A DNA stretch of 12,973 nucleotides from Saccoglossus kowalevskii (lineage: Eukaryota > Hemichordata > Enteropneusta > Harrimaniidae): contig NW_003130857.1 in assembly GCF_000003605.2 (NCBI RefSeq), positions 218,242 to 231,214 of the forward strand, read 5' to 3'. The notes beneath the pieces were generated by a model. That model ran no database searches. It saw only the letters and a list, made by a program, of their open reading frames with translations, and was not told the DNA's origin. The position numbers and the translations under genes are program-made. Below, one piece after another: positions 1 to 7,920 of this stretch. The first letter of the stretch is position 1, and the number at the start of each line of letters is the position of its first letter.

Positions 1-17
1 AAGAGAAATAAGAAAAA

Positions 18-569
18 TTGAAAACCCGATTTCCAGATGATAGTTCCAACGTAATCACAGTTTTTGCTGTATTGGGCATGCGATCACTGTCTTTTGTAGA
101 TAATAAGGCTGAATGGGGTAATGATAAAATAGAGGTTCTTATTCAGAATTATGGGTATGAAGTTACTCTTGATGATGGTACACTTAAACCTCCTTTGATT
201 GATCCAGAGGCCACCAGAAGAGAATGGGACTTGGCCAAAAAACTGGTTCTACAAGAAGCATACCCAAGAGACAAACTGTGTGAACTTTGGAAAATTATAA
301 ATACATATCACAAAGAAAGTTTCCCAAATCTTCTCATCCTGGCAAGTATTGCACTTGTGATTCCTGTGCAGACTGCAGATTGTAAGAGAGGGTTCTCTGC
401 TCAAAATAAAACAAAAACTGCTGTACGAAACAGACTTACTGGTGAGAGACTTAATACACTTTTGACCATTGCTGTAAATGGACCACCTGTTGACTCATTC
501 CAGTTTGACAAAGCTGTACATGTATGGCATGAAAAACGAGACAGGCGTTTGTTTCAGTATAGGAAATAA
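18..569 (+). pseudogene. hAT-family transposase C-terminus (ZNF862-like), 5' part outside window
   Basis: Open frame of 183 codons matching the C-terminal third of ZNF862/C17orf113-like hAT transposases. Seen: RFPDDSSNVITVFAVLGMR near the N-terminus, REWDLAKKLVL at about 68-78, and the hAT dimerisation region at about 102-151 (FPNLLILASIAL, PVQTADCKRGFS, RNRL, NGPP). The family normally has an acidic residue in the C-E-R-x-F-S motif; here it is Lys (CKRGFS). The frame is closed by TAA at 9-11. The neighbouring frame at 2-25 encodes E-I-R-K-I-E-N, which fits the residues expected just before RFPDD, so a one-base insertion near 26 is likely. That makes this a decayed copy, although an exon boundary cannot be excluded. 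The N-terminal zinc-finger and DDE regions lie before the window. The poly(A) signal is 150 bp after the stop. Confidence 0.8.
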
Positions 570-717
570 AATTTAAACAATATTAAATATTATAGAACAT
601 TACCACACCATTGAATCTTGCCTTTGTTTCATGGTAAAATGGTGTATACTATTTCCTTGTGCATTTTGTTGCAACTTTTGTTTTCAAAATGTCTTTCTCT
701 AGTTGTGTTCTATGATA

Positions 718-723
718 AATAAA
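718..723 (+). terminator. Poly(A) signal of the hAT gene
   Basis: AATAAA about 150 bp downstream of the hAT stop codon, in an A/T-rich 3' UTR. It is consistent with the end of that transcript. Confidence 0.5.
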
Positions 724-1335
724 GAAAAAATAACTGAAATACTTGCTTACATGTGGTTTCTTCTTGTGAGCACTGGAAGGGTAATTATGCTGCAGCTTGC
801 CTTTGTCAATGTTCCATCAATTGTCCCAGTAGGTAGATGTAAGTGGTCATGAAGAAGGTATTAGTAAAGGGCACTGTTCAGTACTATAACTATACTTATT
901 GGACAACAAGTGAGGGTTCAATATAATTTTGTTCAATACAAATATCATTTGTTTATGCATTCTGGCTTTTATAAATGCTGCAGTACGCCAACTTCTGGGC
1001 CCCCAGTAATTTGTCATGGCCCTTGTTCTGACACAAGAGGGGCCCCAATGGCCCCACTTAATGAATTCCTAGATCAATCACCGAGTGTTCCAGTATTGAT
1101 AAATGTTTTAATATCAGCTTCTGGGCCACATTTGTGGGCAATGTCATGTCCCTTGAGTGGGGAATTTTTCTCTGCTTCTAGGAAAACATTGGTAGGCATA
1201 TTACAGCTAAAGCATTCTGAAAATATCAATTTTGATGAAAAGTATTATGGTAAAATAAATAAATCTGAATAAGAATCACCCAATATACTTGTATATCATA
1301 CTTGGAAGCATTATTACTTAAGGTTTTGAAGAAAT
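724..1335. other. Intergenic, with a GC-richer segment at 985-1155
   Basis: No gene recognised. A 120-codon open frame at 910-1272 (+) has no recognisable motif. Within it, CTTCTGGGCC occurs twice (about 992 and 1119), each followed within 40 bp by TGTCATG and CCCTT, which hints at a decayed duplication with a period near 130 bp. This segment is clearly richer in G and C than its surroundings and may be part of an unrecognised repeat. Confidence 0.3.
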
Positions 1336-1417
1336 TAATAAATATTCACTAAAAATGGAGAATTTGACATATGGACATGAAAACTAACCATGCAAAGAAT
1401 AAGTGTATCAAATTTGG

Positions 1418-1500
1418 AAGCATTTTTGACCTGTGGTTTTAAAGAAGTCGAAATTACAATTGCTGCCAGACGCTGGTCAATCAGTACTATGACCACCTTC
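1418..1500 (+). repeat. Interspersed repeat, copy 1
   Basis: Resembles 5244-5325 in the same orientation. Both contain GTGGTTT, then AAAGAAGT, and both contain the 15-base string CAATCAGTACTATGA. Other lophotrochozoan genomes carry abundant repeats of the same general form (a 'gtggttt..agaagaagt..gaaa' segment followed by 'caatcag'), but family membership here is inferred. Confidence 0.5.
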
Positions 1501-1739
1501 TTTGCAATACAATTGTAAAACAGAAATAATCTGAGGAAATATGTTATAGTTGTCCAGTTAAAAGTAGAGTGAATAAAAGAAAGCTTAGTAAGGGCTGCCA
1601 TGTATTTTAAGCAAAGGTTTAAAAATTAAAATTGTTTAGTAGAAGTCCATGTATGTCTGTACAAATTATTAGCAGCATCTAGTAATAGGTTCATGAAATT
1701 ACATCACATAAGCCATATTAGGCAAATCTTTAATATTAA

Positions 1740-1951
1740 TATGATTTGGTAATTACATCAATGTATAACCTGATCAAATTTGGTCCATATATGTTGTGTT
1801 CAGGAGATAATAAGTGAGATTCCATTTTTGGTAAACAAAACAATGTGCAATTTACATATGCAATGTATCCCTTACAGTAATACGATATGCATATTACGTT
1901 AATGTATATCCATATCAAATTTAATCCAAATCTTGTTTTCAAGATAATCCT
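1740..1951. repeat. Degenerate direct repeat, two copies, period about 141 bp
   Basis: Copy 1 at 1740-1811 and copy 2 at 1881-1951 align without gaps over the first 60 bases at about 72% identity. Shared anchors are AATGTATA, ATCAAATTT and TCCA. The spacer is unrelated AT-rich sequence. The repeat also shows in the minus-strand translation as two similar hydrophobic segments, but I see no sign that it is coding. Confidence 0.5.
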
Positions 1952-3378
1952 AATTTAGCTCCAGTTGTCTGTTGTAACAATAGAGAAGATCTTTATGTAG
2001 TTCAAGTGAATAAATTTTTCAGCATGAAAAAGTACAGGTGAAAAACATTTCACAATTTCCAAAACAAACTGGAGCTCATACTGTGCTATATAATATATTC
2101 CACTGACTTTTATTTAGAATGATCAAAGTAATTCTTTCACTATTAAGGATTCTGATCATTTATCTACTTCCCCAGGCTGTTCTGCTGTTGCCAGTGAAAA
2201 TAAATTGTAAATTTGGTAATACTTCAGTTCAGTTTGGTATGAAGTTAATAAAAAAAATTAAATCAGTAATCAGTTTTCTAAAAAAGTCATGTGAGGGTGC
2301 TATACTGGTGTGATAATTGGTAGTAAAGTAATAAAGAAAAGAGATAACCCAAATAGAAAAAAAATCTCAAAAATAATGTGATGCCACTATACTTGTTATA
2401 TGGGGCGCTGTACGTCATAAATTATTTTAGATTGATTAATTTGAATAAATCACTGGTTCTCAAAATATATGTAATTTTTCTGAAAGTTATCAAATTAATA
2501 TGCAAATTAGCATATTGAAAACTGCCCCAGTTCTTATATTTCTCTCATAGTATCTGTGTATAAGTATGATCCCAATCTGCCCAGTACTTTTTAAGATTCC
2601 AATGGAACAAGATTGTTCAGACATCAACTCCCGTTTTTGACAACAGGAGCTAAAAACAAGATGCGAATTAAGCATAGTTAACATAAACAGATTTGGTCGA
2701 AAAACTAATCAGGTCCAATGCATACCCCAAAGCGTTGTGTATCCAATAAAATGAACAGTTCTCGGGATTGGAAGAGACATACATACACTTCAAACTCAAA
2801 GCGATCAAGTTGTGCTTCTGAGCCAAAAATTATGGACAACTTTGTAGCGAGAAAAATGTATTGAACAGCTGAAACCCTTTCCCATTGGTAGTACATGTAT
2901 TATGCTAAACGAATGCAATAGACAAAATTAAATGATTTTGTAGTATTTGCAGATATTTGTAGTTATCTAGTAATATCGTAGTTCTTTGTTGCAAGCTTTC
3001 TTTTAGAAATGTTTTGTTTTCAAATGAAATTAATAACCAAGTAAGATTCAACTCTGCAGCCACACAATAGAATGGAATTTTAGACCAAAGGCGCCAATTT
3101 TGTGCAATATAACAAGCAAATGGAGAATATTGCAATAAACTGGTAACTGGGACTTCCCATTTCACTAATTCTCTTTATGTAACTATAGTCTGGAAAGGCA
3201 TGACACGATTTCAACATGGTCAGTATTTTAGAAAATACTGTAAAATTGTGTGGTGCACTTTCCATCACACAATGGTCAAAGAAAGAGAAACAATGGAATA
3301 GGAATGGTGGTAATCAGGCTATAATATACACTGATATATACTGCAAATAATAATTACAAAATTTGAATGAGGAAAACC
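1952..3378. other. AT-rich intergenic region, no gene seen
   Basis: Only short open frames of unbiased composition, none with a recognisable domain, splice-site pair or good start context. One local feature is an inverted repeat, AATATGC/GCATATT with a 6-nt spacer at 2497-2516, which contains an ATGCAAAT octamer at 2500-2507. Confidence 0.4.
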
Positions 3379-3384
3379 TTTATT
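3379..3384 (-). terminator. Poly(A) signal of the OB-fold gene
   Basis: AATAAA on the minus strand, 49 bases after the stop codon at 3433-3435. It gives a short 3' UTR and supports the choice of terminal exon. Confidence 0.55.
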
Positions 3385-3432
3385 TATACTATCAATGTAT
3401 GAACAAATTTATACAAGCGTATAAGACTAGTC

Positions 3433-3502
3433 TTATTGATCTTTGCACCTTGGTTCTTTTTTTTTAGAAGTAACTGCAGAATTAGATTTTCGTTTCTGTT
3501 TT
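3433..3502 (-). CDS. OB-fold gene, terminal exon D
   Basis: 70 nt: one base completes the Lys codon begun in exon C, then 22 codons and TAA. Acceptor TTTTTGGTTCCACAG. It encodes the basic tail beginning KQKRKSNS and ending EPRCKDQ. A poly(A) signal follows within 50 bases. Confidence 0.65.
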
Positions 3503-5124
3503 CTGTGGAACCAAAAATAAAAGTGAAGTATAGTTATACCTGTTTCAAGCATATATAGGCTAAACATAAAAATGGACAGTTTATTTATCAGATGAAAATT
3601 TATGGTATAAATGTTGGCCATTAATTATATTTCTGACAAATTGCTCCAAATGACCATTTTAAAGGATGTAAATAAATAAACTTACTTTATATCAGTAACT
3701 CTATTTGCAGTTATTCTGTATTCAACTTTGAATGGTAGTTCATCAATAATAGCATCGATTTGTCCAAGTGATAAAACGTTATCTTTTTTGGAAGATAAGT
3801 AGTCGTCATCGATGATGATGCCAAGGTCGAGGCTGAAAATAATATTCAAGAAAGTTTAGAAAATGCATTTGATTTAAGAACGCTGAATAAGCAGAATCAT
3901 GAGAAATATAACACAGCACCAGCACAATTACAGTTGAAATATTTTTTTTATCAAATACATTCATAACAAGTTACCTCGCAGTTGAAAGAGATGTTTTATT
4001 TATGAGCAGTTCCAGATTCATCTTCCATAAAAACAGAAGTCGAAAAAGAACAATTATGGGCAAAAACATTAACTTAAGAACAAGAATTCGATATGAACTC
4101 AGACTGAAGGTACTTGGCTATCAAAATTTCTTGAAAGCATTTATTGATGTCAATGTAAAGGTGGAGCTAATAAAATAACTTAGGCCAGACTTGTTTTATT
4201 CTTTGTTTCGCAAGTTTTTATAAGACAATTTTTTTGAGGAGGGCGAAAAAAAAAAAAAATCTTTTTTTCCATTAGATTTGTGTGATACTCAAGAAATTGT
4301 AAGTGAGATCATCGATCGGAGAGAAGAAATGAAATAAAATTTTATTCCATGTATAACCTTGTTTCTCATCTGCGCTAGACTTCGGTACTTGGATCATGAT
4401 ACTCCCACGAAATTGCAACTTGGATTTGTTATGTGGCAGGTGGTTAAAAAATGAAGATAAAAATAATATTTTTTTTAGCATTTTGTTGCGCTCACAAGTC
4501 GGCGGGCGCAAGAAATTACGCTGAAATAAAATTATATTTTTATTTCATTTTCAGCTCATGTTCATTCGGCGGGTTCGCGAAACAAGGGTAATAAAAGTCT
4601 GGCCTTACCCATCGCCTTCATCCACTCCTTGCAACATTCCCACTTTTATTATGCGGGTAGCTCCATCTTGACTGTCAAGTACCTGAATAAGCAATTCTAA
4701 GAAGATAAATAAAATGATTTGCAATGTTCTCTGCAAGAAGTCGAAATTAAACCATTAATAAATTAACAAAAAGTAAGTATATCTCATCAATATATTTCAA
4801 GCTCAAAAGTGCTTATATTGTGGAATAGATTCTGAAGATTTTTTTTTGCACATAAAGTGCATACATTTTAAACACGATAATGTGAACAGTTTCTGATTAC
4901 AAGTGATTATTACTCACTTTGACAGTGGTGTTTACAGTTGAGGACAAGTTTTTCTGTCCCTGATACTCTTCTACTGCCAGTGGGGTCATTCGTACAGTTG
5001 CACCCTTTGTGACTTGAAGATTACATTTGACTCCCCAGAGATTAACTTTGACTTCCCTTGCACCATCTGATAAAAATACATCTTTCATGCGACTGTTATT
5101 TCTTGTTTTAATCTCAGGAGACAT
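3433..5124 (-). CDS. RPA-like OB-fold protein, spliced gene (four exons)
   Basis: Model: join of 5124-4918, 4682-4609, 3832-3686 and 3502-3433. That is 498 nt, or 165 residues plus stop, and may be incomplete at the 5' end. All three junctions have GT..AG ends and keep frame (phases 0, 2, 2). Residues 5-66 have an OB-fold pattern as in RPA70-type single-strand DNA-binding domains and related uncharacterised metazoan proteins: KDVFLSDG, REVKVNLWG, then GATVRMTPLAVEEYQGQ and LSST. The middle is acidic (VDEGDGLDLGIIIDDDY). The last 24 residues are basic (KKQKRK, KKK), like a nuclear localisation tail. Single-strand nucleic-acid binding is inferred from the fold only. ATG at 5124 directly follows an AG acceptor (CTTTCTTTAG), and the first OB strand is missing, so an upstream exon probably exists; 5659-5761 is one candidate. 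Intron 2 contains a MITE. Confidence 0.72.
3686..3832 (-). CDS. OB-fold gene, exon C
   Basis: 147 nt, phase 2 in and phase 2 out. Acceptor ATTATTTTCAG is strong; donor is AAA|GTAAGT, a full consensus. It encodes LDLGIIIDDDYLSSKKDN, an acidic stretch, and ends LPFKVEYRITANRVTDI. Reading through the donor would give an immediate TAA. Confidence 0.72.
3833..4608 (-). other. Intron 2 of the OB-fold gene (776 bp, carries a MITE)
   Basis: Bounded by GTAAGG (5') and TTTTCAG (3'). More than half of it is the 422-bp MITE, which starts only four bases inside the donor end. The remaining 346 bp or so are plain AT-rich intron. Confidence 0.65.
4183..4604. mobile_element. PIF/Harbinger-type MITE
   Basis: Non-autonomous element of 422 bp with imperfect terminal inverted repeats of about 30 bp. 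The left end reads GGCCAGACTTGTTTTATT and then CTTTGTTTCGC. The right end, reverse-complemented, reads GGCCAGACTTTTATTACC and then CTTGTTTCGC. It is flanked by a TTA direct repeat (4180-4182 and 4605-4607), the 3-bp TWA duplication typical of PIF/Harbinger, and the terminal GG also fits that superfamily. The interior has no transposase frame and carries an A14 run near 4246. It sits in intron 2 of the minus-strand OB-fold gene, next to exon B. Confidence 0.8.
4609..4682 (-). CDS. OB-fold gene, exon B
   Basis: 74 nt, entering in phase 0 and leaving in phase 2. Acceptor CTTATTCAG follows a pyrimidine-rich tract; donor is GG|GTAAGG. It encodes VLDSQDGATRIIKVG and MLQGVDEGD. The donor lies inside the target-site duplication of the MITE at 4183-4604. 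Confidence 0.7.
4918..5124 (-). CDS. OB-fold gene, exon A (main OB-fold exon)
   Basis: 207 nt, phase 0 at both ends. Acceptor TGTCTTTCTTTAG lies immediately before ATG at 5124-5122. Donor is AAA|GTGAGT with GT at 4917-4916. It encodes 69 residues including LSDG, VNLWG and EEYQGQKNLSST, the diagnostic OB-fold part. Confidence 0.75.
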
Positions 5125-5658
5125 CTAAAGAAAGACAGTTGCATTTAATATCGGTGAAATGATTATACTAGCAACCTAACGGTTGATATAGCTGGGCTGT
5201 GTACTGAAATCTACCCACCCAAGGTACTTGTATATGCAATGTTAAAGCATTTGTACTTGTGGTTTCAAAGAAGTTGAAAATGAAAAGTTCATGCTGACAG
5301 ACAATCAGTACTATGAACAGCTCTGCTGTGTCTCCAGTGGATCTAAAAATAGTAATTGTGGGGAAGTGGTCTTCAAACACACACAAAAAAACATCCATAT
5401 ATGAAAGGTAATAATGCTAGTCAGACACAGTACATCAGACAAGATTGATAAAAATAAATTCAGTCAAATTCAAGGATAAATAAAATAAAATCTTTGTATA
5501 AAATAAACATTCTGATTCGGGTAGGTAAGGGTTAACAGAAACACAGCATTTGTATTCATTGGCCTAACAAGCTGTGCTACGGCGACCAGTGCTTTTTACA
5601 GCTCTGTTTGTGGTCTAGTATTTGTATTTTTGTTTTTGTGTTTCTTTCAAGAACTCAC
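5125..5658. other. Probable intron or upstream region of the OB-fold gene
   Basis: No convincing exon. It contains copy 2 of the interspersed repeat (5244-5325) and AT-rich sequence with several AATAAA strings on the plus strand (about 5476-5506) that are probably chance. Confidence 0.35.
5244..5325 (+). repeat. Interspersed repeat, copy 2
   Basis: Second copy of the repeat at 1418-1500. It reads GTGGTTTCAAAGAAGTTGAA and later CAATCAGTACTATGAACAG. The open frame antisense to it is a by-product of this repeat. Confidence 0.5.
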
Positions 5659-5830
5659 TATGGCTTTGGGGATGCTGAATGACGTCTAAGTTGACTCGTG
5701 CGCTGTTTGGTGTTGTTTCTTGGCTGTTTTTTTGTGACTTTGCTTGTGCCAGCTGTTCCATGCGAAAGGGGCCAACGAGAGAGCCAATATGGCGGATTTG
5801 TGTATAACCATGAGGAACTGTCGCTGTTAG
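5570..5830. promoter_or_regulatory. CpG-enriched promoter-like patch with a YY1-like motif
   Basis: CpG dinucleotides cluster here (about 5580, 5692, 5698-5702, 5763, 5775, 5794, 5821) while most of the window is CpG-poor. CCAATATGGCGG at 5784-5795 resembles the YY1 motif AAnATGGCGGC often found just downstream of transcription starts. On the minus strand it lies 28 bp before the ATG of the candidate first exon. Confidence 0.3.
5659..5761 (-). CDS. Candidate first coding exon upstream of the OB-fold gene
   Basis: ATG at 5761-5759 opens a 34-codon stretch beginning MEQLAQAKSQKNSQ and reaching ARVNLDVIQHPQSH, then a GTGAGT donor (GT at 5658-5657). VNLDVI would suit the missing first OB strand of the gene at 3433-5124. 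It lies in a CpG-enriched patch just downstream of a YY1-like motif. The exon ends in phase 1, whereas exon A needs phase 0. A direct splice would therefore shift frame: an intermediate exon, another donor, or rejection of this exon is required. Confidence 0.3.
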
Positions 5831-5910
5831 TGATACTTTATTAGGTTGTGTAATCTTGTTCCCAATTATAAACAAAATTTAAAGTGTAGTAACCCGAAGG
5901 AAAAAATATT

Positions 5911-6975
5911 ATATGATTTATTAGGTTGTATTGAATGTAGTGATTTTGATATCCTGTATGATGGACAGGTGCATGTATTGACTATAACATTGATGTTTTG
6001 AATTCTTATCTACTAGTAAAGTTTTCTACTGAGATGATAGTACCAAAAAAAGTTGTTAAATGTTATTTTTCTAATAATAAGCCATGGGTAACTAAAGATT
6101 TGAAGGTATTACTTAATGAAAAGGAGTTTTGTCTATAGTCAAAAGATAGTAGTGACTTAAAGATTGTCCAAAGAAAATAGCACAATGTAAACGTCAATAT
6201 AAATGTAGGATAGAGAATCAGTTTAAACATGATAGTAAATCGGCTTGGAAAAGGAATTAGAACATTGACTTGTATGGGGAATGTCAAGCCAGACTGGGAT
6301 GTTGGTAATGTAGAAAATTTTGCACTGATCTTAATACTTTTTTCTCTAGATTTATTGTTAGTTCATTCTCAGACATTAGTTCTAATGATATTAAAATTAC
6401 AGTTGACGAGGTTTATAATTTTAAATAGTATTTGCATAGGGAAGGCAACAGGGCCTGATTGTTTAAGTGCAAAGGTGCTGATATTATGTTGTGCACCATT
6501 ATTACCAGTGGCTTTAACGCCCATCCTTATGAAATGTATGGAAAAAATTGTGAAAATTCATCTAGTAAAACAGGTTAAACCATATGTAGACCAGTACCAA
6601 TTCGCTTACACATCCAATAGGAGTGTAGACGACACCCTAATGTGTTTACTTGAGTTCATATTGAAGCACGTAGATAACCACATATTCCTGTACAAAAGTT
6701 GTTGAACATGAAAGTCAACCAGAACATGATACTGTGGGTTAATGACTTCCTTACAAATAGGTCGCAATATGTTAAAATATAACAACAAAAAATCTATAAT
6801 CGTACATACAAATACAGGTGCACCACAAGGTTGTGTTTTGTCTCCACTTGTATTCACCTTGTACACATATGACTGTCAATGCAAGAGTAATACATCACAG
6901 CTATTCAAATATGCAGATGATACAGACATAACTGCTTTGGTTAGTCAGTGTGATTTACACATGCTAGACATGGCA
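5911..6975 (+). mobile_element. Degenerate non-LTR retrotransposon (LINE, CR1/jockey-like), RT fragment
   Basis: Pieces of one LINE ORF2 appear in successive frames: ECSDFDI at about 5930, MIVPKKVVKCYFSNNKPWVT from about 6035, GKATGPDCLSAKVL near 6440, CMEKIVKIHL, VDQYQFAYTSNRSVDD near 6590, then NTGAPQGCVLSPL (RT motif B) near 6815 and FKYADDTDITALV with the catalytic YADD at 6910-6921. Frameshifts and stops separate them, for example at 6137-6139 and near 6700. Between about 6676 and 6695 the text jumps from the 'LLEFILKHVD' block to 'KLLNMKVN', so roughly 25 codons carrying the first RT aspartate (usual F-x-D-F-S-S-A-F block) are gone. The endonuclease domain and 3' end are absent. It is a dead, truncated copy, old relative to the SINE. 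Confidence 0.85.
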
Positions 6976-7755
6976 ATAAAGTATATCTTATCTTATAATG
7001 AAAGGCACGATATTCTTTTTTCCTGTTTTTGTTCTTATGAGAATGTAAATGAACACAAGTTTTGCAGCATGTGTTGGCTAAGCAAGGTAAAAATATGAAT
7101 TGTATGAAATTTTGTTTTATGGCTATTGTAGCACTGTTGTGTTGTGTGTCCTTTCGATAGTATAAGTATTTGCTGTAACCATATTCAATATGTATGCATA
7201 AATCAAATTTGTCTGACAATTTGAAATGCGTAAATAGTATGCTATGATTACATTCCATTATGTTTTACAAAATGTACCTTGGCTGCCTTACTTCAGTCAA
7301 TGTACTTATTTTAATTAACTTTTTCTACATACAATCTCAACTACAGGGGTGACTATTCTCAAACAATTTTATTTGGAATTGTATATTGTTTGTGCACTCT
7401 GCTCAACACTGATTGTATACACAATACATTGCATATTATTCTTTATAATCTCATTACATGTTAATCTCCACATAAAACAGATTTCTGATGTGACAATACA
7501 AGTTCTCTCAGGAGAGTTAAACGTCAAAGAATGATGCATTTTATCAGCAGTGATGTTAGTTTTTTCATATTTTTTTCAGTTTTTTTTGTTCTAATTAATT
7601 GAAAGAATTATATCATCCCATATTTCTTCAACAAAAACAGTTTGAAAAATCATGCTCGTGTTGTATATGCCAAATTGGTAACTGTATTGAAAAATACACA
7701 ATTTACAACACATGACTAATTTATTTTAATGCACTATTTTTCTTACCATAAAAAG
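6976..7755. other. AT-rich stretch after the LINE, mostly without features
   Basis: LINE similarity fades after about 6975. Apart from the 45-nt exon candidate at 7042-7086, only short unbiased frames are present. A frame at 7482-7534 after a CAG ends quickly in TGA. Confidence 0.35.
7042..7086 (+). CDS. Possible small exon, half of a RanBP2-type zinc finger
   Basis: A long pyrimidine tract ending in TATGAG is followed by 15 codons, NVNEHKFCSMCWLSK, and a GTAAAA donor at 7087. N-x6-C-x2-C is the second half of the RanBP2 zinc-finger pattern (W-x-C-x2,4-C-x3-N-x6-C-x2-C); the first half would come from an upstream exon, which I do not see. Phase 0 at both ends matches the candidate at 7756-7920. 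It is short enough to be chance. Confidence 0.25.
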
Positions 7756-7920
7756 GAATCCTCGGAGGTTGATGACCTAGTGAGTATGCTGGACTGTTCA
7801 TCAATAGAAAATACTACAAAGAAGAAATTAAATGTCAGACGCAAACGTGGAGCAAAAAGTTTGCAGAAAATAAACTTCAATTCTGAATTGACTGAAGATG
7901 CAAGTATTATAATTGCTTAA
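7756..7920 (+). CDS. Possible terminal exon, basic hydrophilic protein
   Basis: A pyrimidine-rich tract and AAAAAG acceptor precede 54 codons and TAA. The composition is protein-like: acidic start (ESSEVDDLVSMLD), basic centre (KKKLNVRRKRGAKS) resembling a nuclear localisation signal, and end TEDASIIIA. No family recognised. It would join the exon at 7042-7086 in phase. No clear AATAAA follows. Confidence 0.3.
   Translation, partial: ESSEVDDLVSMLDCSSIENTTKKKLNVRRKRGAKSLQKINFNSELTEDASIIIA

Noticed and set aside
910-1272. 120-codon plus-strand open frame
   Set aside because: No recognisable domain and no supporting splice or poly(A) context. The Pro- and Gly-rich part comes from a local GC-rich duplication.
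4272-4511. 79-codon minus-strand frame
   Set aside because: Lies wholly inside the MITE; not a gene.
4183-4604. Classic introner (element creating a whole intron)
   Set aside because: Only the donor end coincides with the element. The acceptor is about 350 bp beyond the other end, so the intron pre-dates the insertion.
5115-5126. Spliced-leader acceptor directly before ATG at 5124
   Set aside because: TTTAG|ATG could receive a trans-spliced leader, but the OB-fold lacks its first strand, so an ordinary upstream exon is more likely.
5168-5398. 76-codon minus-strand frame
   Set aside because: Antisense to the interspersed repeat copy at 5244-5325, and no protein motif.
6606-6866. 86-codon minus-strand frame
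   Set aside because: Antisense shadow of the LINE reverse transcriptase.
7482-7534. Plus-strand exon candidate after CATAAAACAG
   Set aside because: Only 17 codons before TGA, and not compatible with the exons at 7042 and 7756 as an internal exon.
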